Assembly (NCBI GenBank): GCA_947496465.1 | Contig: CANMCX010000003.1 | Span: forward strand, 372,001-436,000 | Direction of reading: 5' to 3' | Source: Marinifilum_A sediminis | GTDB lineage: Bacteria > Bacteroidota > Bacteroidia > Bacteroidales > Marinifilaceae | DNA length: 64,000 bases | Shown here: positions 9,817-17,778 of the stretch, in pieces | How the letters are laid out: the number at the start of each line of letters is the position of its first letter | Position numbering within the stretch: position 1 is the stretch's first letter | The notes under the pieces: generated by a model | What the model saw: only the letters and a program-made list of their open reading frames with translations | What the model was told of the DNA's origin: nothing | The model's database searches: none | Made by a program: the position numbers and the translations under genes

Positions 9817-9854
9817 AAACGCATCATGGTTGAATACTGTGGTGCGTTTTTTTT
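9817..9854 (+). terminator. Intrinsic terminator of the ABC exporter gene
   Basis: Arms 9817-9826 and 9840-9849 pair over 10 bp with one G-T wobble. The plus strand continues as a long T run. Confidence 0.8.
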
Positions 9855-9880
9855 GCATTAAAGTAGAAATTATTGGATAT

Positions 9881-9912
9881 AAAAAAACCTTCCTAAATAA
9901 ATAGAAAGGTTT
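9881..9912 (-). terminator. Intrinsic terminator of the tRNA-Trp unit
   Basis: Read leftward, arms AAACCTTTC and GGAAGGTTT (one wobble) flank a 10-nt loop and are followed by a T run. It begins 6 bases after the tRNA 3' end. Confidence 0.75.
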
Positions 9913-9917
9913 CTTAG

Positions 9918-9990
9918 CACGGGAGGAGAGACTCGAACTCCCGACACCTGGTTTTGGAGACCAGTGCTCTGCCAACTGAGCTACACCCGT
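9918..9990 (-). tRNA. tRNA-Trp (anticodon CCA)
   Basis: A 73-nt cloverleaf without an encoded CCA end. The acceptor arm begins ACGGGTG, the D arm contains GCTCAGTTGGCAGAGC, and the anticodon stem CTGGT/ACCAG encloses loop CTCCAAA, giving anticodon CCA. The T arm is GGGAG-TTCGAGT-CTCTC. One acceptor position (6/67) is a T-T mismatch by my folding. It stands alone with its own promoter at 10036-10065 and its own terminator, not next to secE-nusG where tRNA-Trp often lies in this phylum. Confidence 0.95.
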
Positions 9991-10035
9991 GTGTTTTCGG
10001 CAAGTCTGTATGTTTGCCTTTTCAAAAGTCTTCGA

Positions 10036-10065
10036 CAAAAGTAGAACATTTTTTCTTATCTGCAA
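10036..10065 (-). promoter_or_regulatory. Promoter of the tRNA-Trp gene
   Basis: Read leftward, a -33 TTG (10063-10065) and a perfect -7 box TACTTTTG (10036-10043) are separated by 19 nt. The tRNA 5' end lies about 45 nt downstream of the -7 box. Confidence 0.75.
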
Positions 10066-10246
10066 GTTCTTTGTGGAGCTAATTATTACATTTTATAATT
10101 GCTGATTTTCCCTTTGATTGCAGTAGGTTCAGGATGAGTGTTTTGTCTAGTTAAGATTTTTTATGCCAATTGTAAATATTTTCTGCATAAGTTTTAAAAA
10201 TGTAGTAAATTATATGATATGCTTTTAATTTGAAAAATGCTTAGCT

Positions 10247-10690
10247 ATGAAGAATACCAAAAAAGAATATTCGAATGGAGAAGTTACGGTAGTTTACGAC
10301 TCTGAATTGTGCATTCATTCAGGTGCATGTTTTAAAGGTTTACCTCAGGTTTTTCAACCTGGCACGCGTCCATGGATTAAAATGAGTGGTGGCGAAACTG
10401 AAGAAATCATGAAACAGGTTCAAAAATGTCCTTCCCGGGCTTTATCTTTTTATATGAATTCTCCTGATACAGGTGAGGCTAATAAAGGTCCCACAAAGGC
10501 TCTGGAAACAGGTAAAAAGGTGGAAGTATTAAAAGATGGTCCTCTAATGGTTGAAGGTCCAATGACCGTTATAGGAGCGGATGGCAAAAGGGAGGCTTTT
10601 GATGAGGCTTGTTATTTTTGTAGGTGCGGTTCGTCAAAAAATAAACCATTTTGTGATGGCTCTCATCATGATATTGGATTTAAAGAATAA
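10247..10690 (+). CDS. Fused 4Fe-4S mono-cluster and CDGSH iron-sulfur protein
   Basis: A 147-residue protein with two metal modules. Residues 1-75 match the divergent 4Fe-4S mono-cluster domain (YjdI type), with CIHSGACFKG and VQKCPSRAL supplying the cysteines. Residues 120-147 carry a CDGSH motif, CRCGSSKNKPFCDGSH, which in this family binds a 2Fe-2S cluster through three Cys and one His. The likely role is electron transfer or iron-sulfur handling in the cytoplasm; no substrate can be named. It is a single gene, ending two bases before a hairpin shared with the convergent DUF4249 operon. The fused layout is known in other bacteria. Confidence 0.88.
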   Translation: MKNTKKEYSNGEVTVVYDSELCIHSGACFKGLPQVFQPGTRPWIKMSGGETEEIMKQVQKCPSRALSFYMNSPDTGEANKGPTKALETGKKVEVLKDGPLMVEGPMTVIGADGKREAFDEACYFCRCGSSKNKPFCDGSHHDIGFKE

Positions 10691-10691
10691 A

Positions 10692-10730
10692 AAAGAGGCT
10701 TCCATCTTGCCATGCAAGAGAAGCCTCTTT
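10692..10730. terminator. Bidirectional terminator between convergent units
   Basis: An 11-bp perfect stem (10692-10702 with 10720-10730) contains an inner CTTGC/GCAAG stem. The minus strand continues as six T, so it should end the leftward sigma/FecR/TonB/DUF4249 unit. The plus side has a shorter T run. Confidence 0.85.
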
Positions 10731-10737
10731 CTGTATA

Positions 10738-11640
10738 TTAGTCTGTTTTGTGAATGACTGATGTTCGCGTTATGGAATAGACCGCAAAATAGCCAATTGC
10801 ATTATTTGTGATGTTTGATGTGATATTACCTGGAGGACCAGAGAACATACTTTGCCCTTGATCCATTTCTTGTAATTGATTCACAAAATCATAATATCCT
10901 TCATCAATAGCATAAGTCTCTAATGTGATTTTATCCATATTTTGGAGAATCTCATCAGGTTTATATTGATTAAATTCACCTACATTACTACCTTTTGTTT
11001 TTTCTCCATTAAAGTAGGTATCCTCTTGTACTAAAACTTCTGTAATGGTATCATGTACCAATACATCATTTATTCTACAGGCAAATCCATAGTAATCTTC
11101 AGTTTCAATATTATCTTGCATATATAATGAAACCAACCAGAAAGCTCCGTTATCATCATCATCTCTTCCACGTTCCGATTCGTAATCCGGATCAAAATTC
11201 ATTTCGATATAATCAACTTTATATGGCTGCTTCATAGTAGAATGCGCAACATACTCTTCCATGGTTCCATCCTTATTGATATCTACATTTGTGATTGACA
11301 AAGAATAAGTTTTTCCTGGTTCACCCGCAAATTCCAATTCACTTTCATAATAACCCGGTTTTGTTTCCAGGTAATTATAATTAGTATTTCCATTGCTTAC
11401 ATTAATTGTTGCATTGGCTACCGACGGTGCTTCTTCATTATAGAAAACATCACTTGACTCTTTAAGTATCACAAAGTGTTTCTTAAAATCGGAAGTAAGA
11501 GTTGCCTCAATAGATAATTTGGTTTCGCCACTATCAACATCAACATTGATTTCTTCGGTACAGCAAACCAATAAAAAGCTTAGTAATAATAAATATATTG
11601 GCTTTATATGATTTTTATAGGAGCAGAAATGTAAGATCAT
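10738..11640 (-). CDS. DUF4249 family lipoprotein
   Basis: A 300-residue protein that starts with a lipoprotein signal: hydrophobic YLLLLSFLLV followed by tandem cysteines at residues 26-27 and then acidic residues. The pattern SIEATLTSDFKKHFVILKESS, with a carboxypeptidase-regulatory-like beta domain after it, matches DUF4249. These proteins are typically encoded next to TonB receptors and probably sit on the outer membrane as a substrate-binding partner. The start at 11640 leaves 25 bases after the receptor stop; an ATG at 11661 would add seven residues and nearly touch that stop. The gene is the last of the leftward signalling unit. The ligand is unknown. Confidence 0.83.
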   Translation of the reverse strand: MILHFCSYKNHIKPIYLLLLSFLLVCCTEEINVDVDSGETKLSIEATLTSDFKKHFVILKESSDVFYNEEAPSVANATINVSNGNTNYNYLETKPGYYESELEFAGEPGKTYSLSITNVDINKDGTMEEYVAHSTMKQPYKVDYIEMNFDPDYESERGRDDDDNGAFWLVSLYMQDNIETEDYYGFACRINDVLVHDTITEVLVQEDTYFNGEKTKGSNVGEFNQYKPDEILQNMDKITLETYAIDEGYYDFVNQLQEMDQGQSMFSGPPGNITSNITNNAIGYFAVYSITRTSVIHKTD

Positions 11641-11665
11641 GTTCTTAAAATATATTTGCATGATT

Positions 11666-14248
11666 TTAGAATTTAAAGTTATAAGTAATGGATGGTACAA
11701 ATGTGAACAAATACGTTTTCTCAGCCTTCATCACGTTCGGATTGTCATCATCTTGAGTAAAGCTAATATACCATGGATTTTTTCTACCATAAGCATTGTA
11801 AAGAGAGAAGTTCCATTCTCCTTCCCACTTGCGACCAGGTTTCTTTTTGCCTTTTAAGGTTACAGCTAAATCCAATCGATGATTGTCTGGCATTCGATAT
11901 GAATTTCTATCAGAATATATTTTGATTAATGCTCCCTGATATTCGGCGCGCCCAACTGGATAGGTTACAGGAGATCCAGTAGAATAAGTGAAATTCGCCG
12001 ATACAGTTGTTCTTTTTGTGAGCTTATAGCTTAAAGCTGCTTTAATATTGTGTGGCACATCATAAGGTGAGCGATAGGATTGACCATTGTTAATGCCTTC
12101 CATTGTTCTTTTTGTTCTAGACCAAGTATATCCAATCCAACCTTGTAATCGGTTAAAACTAAGGTTCGTTGTGAGTTCAAAACCATAGGCTTCCGCCGAT
12201 CCTGTTCTCAGTTCACCTTCCAGATGTTTATTGAGTAATAGATCCGCAAAATCCTTAAAATCAATTGCATTGTGCATCTTTTTATAGTATCCTTCTAATG
12301 ACATCTCTATAGTATTGTCGCGAAAGTTTCTAAAATAGCCAACTGCAAACTGATCGGATGTTTGAGGTTTTACATTTGGAGATGCAGGAAACCAAACATC
12401 TAATGGCAAACCACCAGTAGAGTTTTGAGTCAGTTGCATGTATTGAGTGGTTCTGGAATAGCTCATCTTAACCGACGAAGTAGGTCCGACGGTATACTTT
12501 AATCCAAATCGTGGTTCCCAATTGGTATAGGTGTTAAAAATATCACCTTTTTTGTAGGTAGTAGAATCCACTACATTATAGTTTTCATCAAAATCATAAA
12601 CAGTGCCCTTACCAACATTGTTGAACATGCTAAAGCGCAAACCGTATTTTAAGGTTAGGCGATCGCCAATTTTTTGTTCATTTGAAATGTATAATCCCTC
12701 TTCCAATGCATTGGACTCATTTACACGATAATCTGAAAATAAAGATTGTTCACCCAAACCAAAGGCATGACCAGGTTCTAATTTGTGATAGGTAAATATC
12801 CCACCAAATTTGATGTTGTTATTGGCATTTAGAAAGTAGTTGAAATCCAGTTTAGCTGAATAATCTTCCATGTTTGATTGCCATTTAAAAGCATCAGCAC
12901 CCAATCGGTTCGATAGTTCGTAATCGTATTTACTATAAAGGAAGGTAGCATTAGAAAATAGCTTATTTGAAAAAAGATGATTCCAGCGTAGGCTTACTGT
13001 TTTATTTCCATAGTTTAATTCATTTTCATTACTCTTGAATTTATCTTTTCCCAAATAAGTGGAAACAAAAAGCCTGTTTTTATCATTAAATCGATGATTG
13101 ATTTTCGCATTAACGTCATAGAAATAAACAGTATTGTCTTTTACATCTTCATCCGAAGATAGCTTTAAGAACAAATCGGCATAACTTCTTCTTCCTGAAA
13201 GCATAAAAGAAGTTTTTTCATTTTTACCGATAGGTCCTTCCAAAGTCAATCTTGAAGAAACCGTTCCAATGCCACCATTGCCACTAAATTTTTTGCTGTT
13301 CCCATTTTTCATTCTTATGTCCAGAAAAGAGGACAATCTACCTCCAACACTGGCAGGAATGTCACCTTTGTACAGTTTCATATCGCTTAATGCATCATTA
13401 TTGAATATCGAGAAAAAGCCAAGTAGGTGAGAGGCATTGTAAACAGGAGCTTCGTCGAGAAGCAATAGGTTTTGATCCGGATTTCCGCCACGAACGCTAA
13501 AGCCACTAGATCCTTCAGCTGCAGGTTTTACTCCCGGAAGCATTTGTACCGCCTTAATTAGGTCAACCTCACCCATTAAGGCGGGTAACTTTTTTATGGT
13601 TGAAGCAGGTATTTTAACAACACTCATTTCTGCTCTTTCCACATTACTTGCAGCCGCTTCTCCTCGCACTACTACCTCTTGAATTTGCAAATTATCAGCA
13701 GCCAATTCTATATTTATATTCTTGTTATCGGTTATTTCCAATACCTGAGTTTGAGTTTTTGTTCCCAGGAAAGAGAAGCTTACCGTATAGTAACCTGAAG
13801 GGATACTTAAGGAATAAAATCCATAAGGATTGGTTATGGTTCCTTTTTTTAATTCCTTGATATAACAAGCGGCGCCAATTAAATCTTCACCATTATTTGC
13901 ATCCTTAATGTATCCACTTATGGTAACAGTTTTTGGAGGGATTTGTTTAAAGGCAATTTGCTTTCCAATAATCTTGTATTTTACCTGTAATTGCAGACTT
14001 ATTTTATCTAAAATTACCCTTAGCTGATAGGATTTTTTACCCAGGTAAACTTTCTTTTTACCCAAGTTATTATTTCCAGGATAACTTGCATTTAAACCTG
14101 TTTGCTTCTGTATTAATTTCATCAAATCTTCGAAAACATAGTTCTCCTGATTTGTTTTAATAGTGTATGTGTCTTTTGATTGAGACATACCAGTATTCGC
14201 CCCAAATAGTAAGAATAGTATTGTAAGGGGAAGAAATATATTTTTCAT
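11666..14248 (-). CDS. TonB-dependent outer-membrane receptor with STN signalling domain
   Basis: An 860-residue receptor with a signal peptide at about 1-23 and a secretin/TonB short N-terminal domain (STN) at about 38-100. A carboxypeptidase-regulatory-like beta domain follows at 108-190, then a plug domain near 200-330 and a 22-strand barrel ending in the aromatic terminus SITYNFKF. The STN domain is the part that, in FecA-type transducers, contacts the FecR anti-sigma factor. This matches the FecR and sigma genes directly upstream. The DUF4249 lipoprotein downstream is a likely surface partner. The imported ligand may be an iron chelate, peptide or glycan and cannot be told from sequence. 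Confidence 0.92.
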   Translation of the reverse strand: MKNIFLPLTILFLLFGANTGMSQSKDTYTIKTNQENYVFEDLMKLIQKQTGLNASYPGNNNLGKKKVYLGKKSYQLRVILDKISLQLQVKYKIIGKQIAFKQIPPKTVTISGYIKDANNGEDLIGAACYIKELKKGTITNPYGFYSLSIPSGYYTVSFSFLGTKTQTQVLEITDNKNINIELAADNLQIQEVVVRGEAAASNVERAEMSVVKIPASTIKKLPALMGEVDLIKAVQMLPGVKPAAEGSSGFSVRGGNPDQNLLLLDEAPVYNASHLLGFFSIFNNDALSDMKLYKGDIPASVGGRLSSFLDIRMKNGNSKKFSGNGGIGTVSSRLTLEGPIGKNEKTSFMLSGRRSYADLFLKLSSDEDVKDNTVYFYDVNAKINHRFNDKNRLFVSTYLGKDKFKSNENELNYGNKTVSLRWNHLFSNKLFSNATFLYSKYDYELSNRLGADAFKWQSNMEDYSAKLDFNYFLNANNNIKFGGIFTYHKLEPGHAFGLGEQSLFSDYRVNESNALEEGLYISNEQKIGDRLTLKYGLRFSMFNNVGKGTVYDFDENYNVVDSTTYKKGDIFNTYTNWEPRFGLKYTVGPTSSVKMSYSRTTQYMQLTQNSTGGLPLDVWFPASPNVKPQTSDQFAVGYFRNFRDNTIEMSLEGYYKKMHNAIDFKDFADLLLNKHLEGELRTGSAEAYGFELTTNLSFNRLQGWIGYTWSRTKRTMEGINNGQSYRSPYDVPHNIKAALSYKLTKRTTVSANFTYSTGSPVTYPVGRAEYQGALIKIYSDRNSYRMPDNHRLDLAVTLKGKKKPGRKWEGEWNFSLYNAYGRKNPWYISFTQDDDNPNVMKAEKTYLFTFVPSITYNFKF

Positions 14249-14354
14249 GTGATTATTATTTCTTTTTATTTGCTACATGGAACTCCCGATGAATTTTAAT
14301 TATTCCTTTGTATGAATTGTGGAATGTTAAAATTCATGTTCGTTTCATCTAAAA

Positions 14355-15302
14355 TTATTTTAGTAGGATGTATTCTTTATTTCTTTCGATTTCAAGATCT
14401 AAGGAAAAGGAAATGGATTCAAGTATATGATCTAAATCCTGATCTTCGAAAGTAGCGGTCATTACAAGCTGTGGGATAATATGACCTTTTATCCTGATAT
14501 TGATATTATATAGCTCTTTTAAATCATTACAGATTAATTCTAATTTCTCATTTTCATATTCTAAGTATTTAATTTTTAGCTGATTGTTGTTTGAGTGTTT
14601 GCCTAATAATACAACTTTTTGTTTGGCAATATAATTGGCAAAATCACCTTTCACCAGTCTAACCTTGTTCCCCGGATCATCAACTTGCATAAATTCTACA
14701 ATTCCCGATTCAACTGTAATAGAGGTTTTGCTAATGCCTTCCGAAATTCGAAATGATGTACCCAACACTTTTGTTTTAGTCAGACTGGTGGTGATAATAA
14801 AAGGTCTGCTTTTGTCTTTTGCTACATCGAAAAAAGCTTCTCCTGTTAGTTTTATAGTTCTACTATGTTCTGAAAAATTCTTTGGATAAGAGATAGTTCC
14901 ATTCTGGGCCAGTAGGATTTTTGTTCCATCTTCTAAATTCAAAACCTTATCAATATTTGTATTGTTCTTTACCAAAATTAGGTTTGAATCTCCAATAAAT
15001 ACGAAAAAAGAAGTGATACTAGTTGCAATTAATATGGCAATAAGCGCAGCATATCGCATCAGTTTTCTAATTTGAAACTTTTTTGATGCTGCCTTCTTTT
15101 TCTGTAGTTCAAGCAAAGCTTTTTCCGAATCGAATACTATCTGTTTAGATTTTATTGATTTGCAATCCCAGTAAAATTGAAGCTCTTCGAAGTATGCTAT
15201 ATTTTTGGGATCATTTTCTATCCATTTTTTTATCCTCTGTTTTGTTTGTTCATTACATGTTTCATTTAAATAATCAGTGAGTAATTCGGTATTAATTTTC
15301 AT
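14355..15302 (-). CDS. FecR family anti-sigma factor
   Basis: A 315-residue single-pass membrane protein. The cytoplasmic N-terminal 80 residues should hold the sigma factor, one helix (YAALIAILIATSITSFFVF, about residues 84-102) crosses the membrane, and the periplasmic part holds the FecR domain (LEDGTKILLAQNGTISYP onward) and a C-terminal DUF4974 domain. The ATG at 15302 (MKINTELL) was chosen over one 42 bases upstream, which would add an odd hydrophilic extension. It lies between the sigma gene and the STN-type receptor, the usual order for Bacteroidota cell-surface signalling. It should release the sigma factor when the receptor is occupied. Confidence 0.9.
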   Translation of the reverse strand: MKINTELLTDYLNETCNEQTKQRIKKWIENDPKNIAYFEELQFYWDCKSIKSKQIVFDSEKALLELQKKKAASKKFQIRKLMRYAALIAILIATSITSFFVFIGDSNLILVKNNTNIDKVLNLEDGTKILLAQNGTISYPKNFSEHSRTIKLTGEAFFDVAKDKSRPFIITTSLTKTKVLGTSFRISEGISKTSITVESGIVEFMQVDDPGNKVRLVKGDFANYIAKQKVVLLGKHSNNNQLKIKYLEYENEKLELICNDLKELYNINIRIKGHIIPQLVMTATFEDQDLDHILESISFSLDLEIERNKEYILLK

Positions 15303-15492
15303 GACCCTGAATTTTAAATTGCATTTTTTGTAGAGTAACACCATTTATTCTTTTGAAATATAGATGGCGAAAGAATCCCGGTAAATCTTTACTCTATAGG
15401 TAAGACAGCCAAAATTCATTTACCCCTATTCAAAATTTGTTTTTTTGAAAAATAAGTTGTGCTTGTGATGAACTTTCTGATTATGATATGTG

Positions 15493-16038
15493 TTATTTTC
15501 TTCTTGAAAATAGAAAATAAATCAGTAAATCAGATTTATTCAATTGAGCTCTCAATTTTTTTATAGCAGAGTTCATTTGATTTTCAATGGTTTTTTTTGA
15601 AATATTTAGAGATTCTGAAATTTCCTTGTATGACATTTTTAGATTGCGTCGCATGATGAATACTTCGCGACAGCGTGGAGGTAAATTGTCTATTGCTTTT
15701 TCAACCTTAATTTTAATGGCAGAAAGATTTTGTTCCCGGTTTAATTCGAAAGATGTGTCGATAGGATCCTCTATTTCTTCAATAGGAAGAATAGATTGTT
15801 GCATCTTTTTCTTTATTGCATCGATACTGGCATTTTTTACCGCACGATACAGATAGGATGATATAGAACTGTTGATATTGGGTTTCTTGTCCCAAATTTT
15901 AAGAAAGATTTCCTGTACTAAATCTTCGCTCAAGTCCTGATCAGAAAGTAAAGAATAGGCATAATTGCACAAAGGAGAGTAGTACTCTTTGAAGCAGGTT
16001 TCAAAATCAATGTCCTTAGTGGGGGTGGATATTTGCAT
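15493..16038 (-). CDS. ECF RNA polymerase sigma factor, Bacteroidota FecI-like
   Basis: A 181-residue ECF sigma factor. Region 2 covers about residues 14-85 (DLSEDLVQEIFLKIWDKK is the conserved 2.1-2.2 block), and region 4 covers about 115-165 with the helix-turn-helix MSYKEISESLNISKKTIENQ. It has no fused anti-sigma domain; the FecR gene 190 bases downstream supplies that role. It starts the leftward unit. The ATG at 16038 is backed by a Shine-Dalgarno-like AAGGAG eight bases upstream. A -7 box TATTTTTG at 16062-16069 suggests sigma-A-type expression of the operon, with autoregulation possible but not visible. Confidence 0.93.
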   Translation of the reverse strand: MQISTPTKDIDFETCFKEYYSPLCNYAYSLLSDQDLSEDLVQEIFLKIWDKKPNINSSISSYLYRAVKNASIDAIKKKMQQSILPIEEIEDPIDTSFELNREQNLSAIKIKVEKAIDNLPPRCREVFIMRRNLKMSYKEISESLNISKKTIENQMNSAIKKLRAQLNKSDLLIYFLFSRRK

Positions 16039-16046
16039 TTCTCATT

Positions 16047-16069
16047 CTCCTTTGAATTGTCCAAAAATA
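16047..16069 (-). promoter_or_regulatory. -7 box and Shine-Dalgarno of the ECF sigma gene
   Basis: Leftward TATTTTTG (16062-16069) fits TAnnTTTG, although no clear -33 element is seen. AAGGAG (16047-16052) lies 8 nt before the ATG. Confidence 0.45.
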
Positions 16070-16143
16070 GAAATATTATCCAATTAATTGGTGAGATTAA
16101 ATGTGAAGAAACGTTAATCTTTATTTTGGAGGGGAGTAGGCAT

Positions 16144-16172
16144 AAAAAAACCTCCGCTTTTTGCGGAGGTTT
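16144..16172 (-). terminator. Intrinsic terminator of the hibernation factor gene
   Basis: A GC-rich 10-bp stem (16148-16157 with 16163-16172) with a 5-nt loop continues leftward as seven T. It starts 11 bases after the stop. Confidence 0.88.
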
Positions 16173-16182
16173 AACCTTGAGA

Positions 16183-16473
16183 TTATCTCTTGTCTTTATA
16201 TCTTAGAATTTGGCTTCTTAATGCTTCAGTTACCAAATCTGTTGCTTCTTCGAATGTCTTGCTTTTCTTTTTGGCGAACAATTCGTTACCTGGAACATTC
16301 ATTTTTACCTCAACTACTTTATTCTCTTTGTTACTTGCCTTGTCTACATTTAAAATTACATCGTATGTTGTAACCTTATTCTCCAACTTCTCAAGTTTCT
16401 TTAATTTTTGGTTAATGAATGCTTCTAACTTCTCATCTGCCTTAAAACCTACGGATTGCATTTTCATGTTCAT
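16183..16473 (-). CDS. Ribosome hibernation promoting factor (HPF/RaiA, short form)
   Basis: A 96-residue protein of the HPF/YfiA family. The fold is seen as a first strand MKMQSVGFKADEKLEAFINQKL, then KLENKVTTYDVILNV, then an NKVVEVKMNVPGNELFAKKKSKTFEEATDL strand-helix pattern. It binds the small ribosomal subunit in slow growth and blocks the mRNA channel; the short form drives 100S dimers only with a partner. The start at 16473 is fixed by a consensus AGGAGG seven bases upstream, not the ATG 30 bases further up. It is monocistronic with its own terminator. The strong Shine-Dalgarno is unusual for the phylum. Confidence 0.93.
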   Translation of the reverse strand: MNMKMQSVGFKADEKLEAFINQKLKKLEKLENKVTTYDVILNVDKASNKENKVVEVKMNVPGNELFAKKKSKTFEEATDLVTEALRSQILRYKDKR

Positions 16474-16480
16474 CACAATT

Positions 16481-16486
16481 CCTCCT
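16481..16486 (-). promoter_or_regulatory. Consensus Shine-Dalgarno of the hibernation factor
   Basis: Leftward AGGAGG sits 7 nt before the ATG at 16473. It decides the start and is rare among genes of this window, most of which have only A-rich leaders. Confidence 0.85.
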
Positions 16487-16494
16487 ATATTTGA

Positions 16495-16512
16495 TATACA
16501 CACGGGTGTATA
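16495..16512. repeat. 7-bp inverted repeat in the hibernation factor leader
   Basis: TATACAC (16495-16501) and GTGTATA (16506-16512) are separated by 4 nt. The repeat lies 8 nt upstream of the Shine-Dalgarno and could be an operator or an RNA hairpin. Confidence 0.5.
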
Positions 16513-16983
16513 AGTTAATATTCTGATAAATATAAACCGGTTTCTTTTCTTGCGCGTATGTTCAGCTTCGTTAAGCCTTTTCGATTAATCTTTGTACTTT
16601 GAAAGTACGTAAAAATTCTAAGCTTAGGAAACCAAACAAGCGTTTTTATTGAAGTTTAACAAATATTAATTTTCAAAGTATTCAAAATAAGCCTACTAAA
16701 ATTTTAAGTTTTTTAAATGTTAAAACTGTTGAGGAATTTTAACACTTGAATATTCTGTTTAATGCCTATGATTACTGCTAAAATAACTGATATTGAGCTA
16801 TTTTGTTTTATAAAATGATCACTTATATGCAGATTTCATGATAAAAATCAGTTTTTGTTTGTGTGTTAATTGTTAAATTGAAAAGATGTTACTTCTTGTA
16901 ATAGAGGGGAATCAATAAAGAAATATTTACTTTTAAAGTATAGAGTTAATAATTAATTTTTTAATAAGGCATAAGTAAGGTTT
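16513..16983. other. Intergenic region with two matching palindromes
   Basis: No gene is seen. The region separates the divergent HPF and small membrane protein genes. GTACTTTGAAAGTAC (16594-16608) and TACTTTTAAAGTA (16928-16940) share the palindrome TACTTT-N-AAAGTA, one near each gene; a half copy CAAAGTA lies near 16673. The right copy contains a TAnnTTTA -7-like element and lies 43 bases before the ATG at 16984. Confidence 0.6.
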
Positions 16984-17274
16984 ATGAAAATACGTTTAAT
17001 AGTATTTGCAGTTAATATTTTAATTTTGATTCTTGCATGGTTTCTACTCGATGTAGATTATTCGGATAAATTTATAAATGAGAATGTTATTGATAAGATT
17101 TTATTGAGTATTGGACATCAATATGTCAGATTTATATTTTTATATACATTAATATTAGGTATATCGTTTATTGGAACAATTGTATTTGGATTAATAAAGA
17201 GAAAAGATCTGTTTTATGGTTTTTTGTATTGCCTTCTATTGAATTTGATGAGTTTGTTGATACATTTATTATAG
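16984..17274 (+). CDS. Small membrane protein of unknown function
   Basis: A 96-residue protein with three predicted membrane helices (about residues 4-22, 47-70 and 77-95) joined by a short hydrophilic loop that includes DVDYSDKFINENVIDK and a basic turn IKRKD. I do not recognise a family. Codon use and the clean ATG argue that it is real, but it is a single gene with no partner beside it. A palindrome that matches one upstream of the hibernation factor lies just before it, so the two may answer to the same signal. Confidence 0.6.
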   Translation: MKIRLIVFAVNILILILAWFLLDVDYSDKFINENVIDKILLSIGHQYVRFIFLYTLILGISFIGTIVFGLIKRKDLFYGFLYCLLLNLMSLLIHLL

Positions 17275-17610
17275 CTGTACTTTTTCTGATTATATAATCT
17301 TGACGTATTAAATGAAGCCATGCAATTGCAAAAGTTCAATTTTGTAATTGATGAATATCTACTTTCATTTATAAACTGTAGTCTCTTACGTAAATATGCC
17401 TATGTTTTACCTCGAACTTTACTTTATGGGTAATGTTGTGGGTGAGTATTGCCTGATGTAAATAATAAGCTAATAGTGAGGGTGAATATTCATATTGTTA
17501 TACTATTAAAATTTTCTCATTACTATTAAATCTTAATAGTAATAAGATGTTGATGGAGACATAATCTTGTTAGTTTTTTTATTGTTGTCTGGAATTATTG
17601 AGGTGGACAG

Positions 17611-17706
17611 ATGGGCGATAAAATGCTAACAACATCCGTGGATCTGTCAGAGTTTTGCTTTCGAAAAGTTCTTTCGCGATTTAAATTTAACAAAAGCAAG
17701 ATGTAA
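17611..17706 (+). CDS. Possible short leader ORF, 31 codons
   Basis: ATG to TAA encodes a basic 31-residue peptide (begins MGDKMLTTSVDLSEFCF). An AGGTGG sequence lies 4 nt before the ATG. The ATG falls within one arm of an inverted repeat, and the frame ends 88 nt before the next gene. It may be a regulatory leader peptide, or chance; there is no homology evidence. Confidence 0.25.
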   Translation: MGDKMLTTSVDLSEFCFRKVLSRFKFNKSKM

Positions 17707-17778
17707 ATACAGCTAAAAAGTTAATAATTAGTTAACATTTTAATAAGATATTTCTTAAATTGAGGAATACTTATGAAA

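Noticed and set aside
9721..10065. Leftward 114-codon reading frame across the tRNA
   Set aside because: It covers the tRNA-Trp gene, its promoter and its terminator, and has no coding character. It is an accidental frame.
16190..16513. Rightward 107-codon frame opposite the hibernation factor
   Set aside because: It is the mirror of the real gene, which has the family sequence and a Shine-Dalgarno on the other strand.
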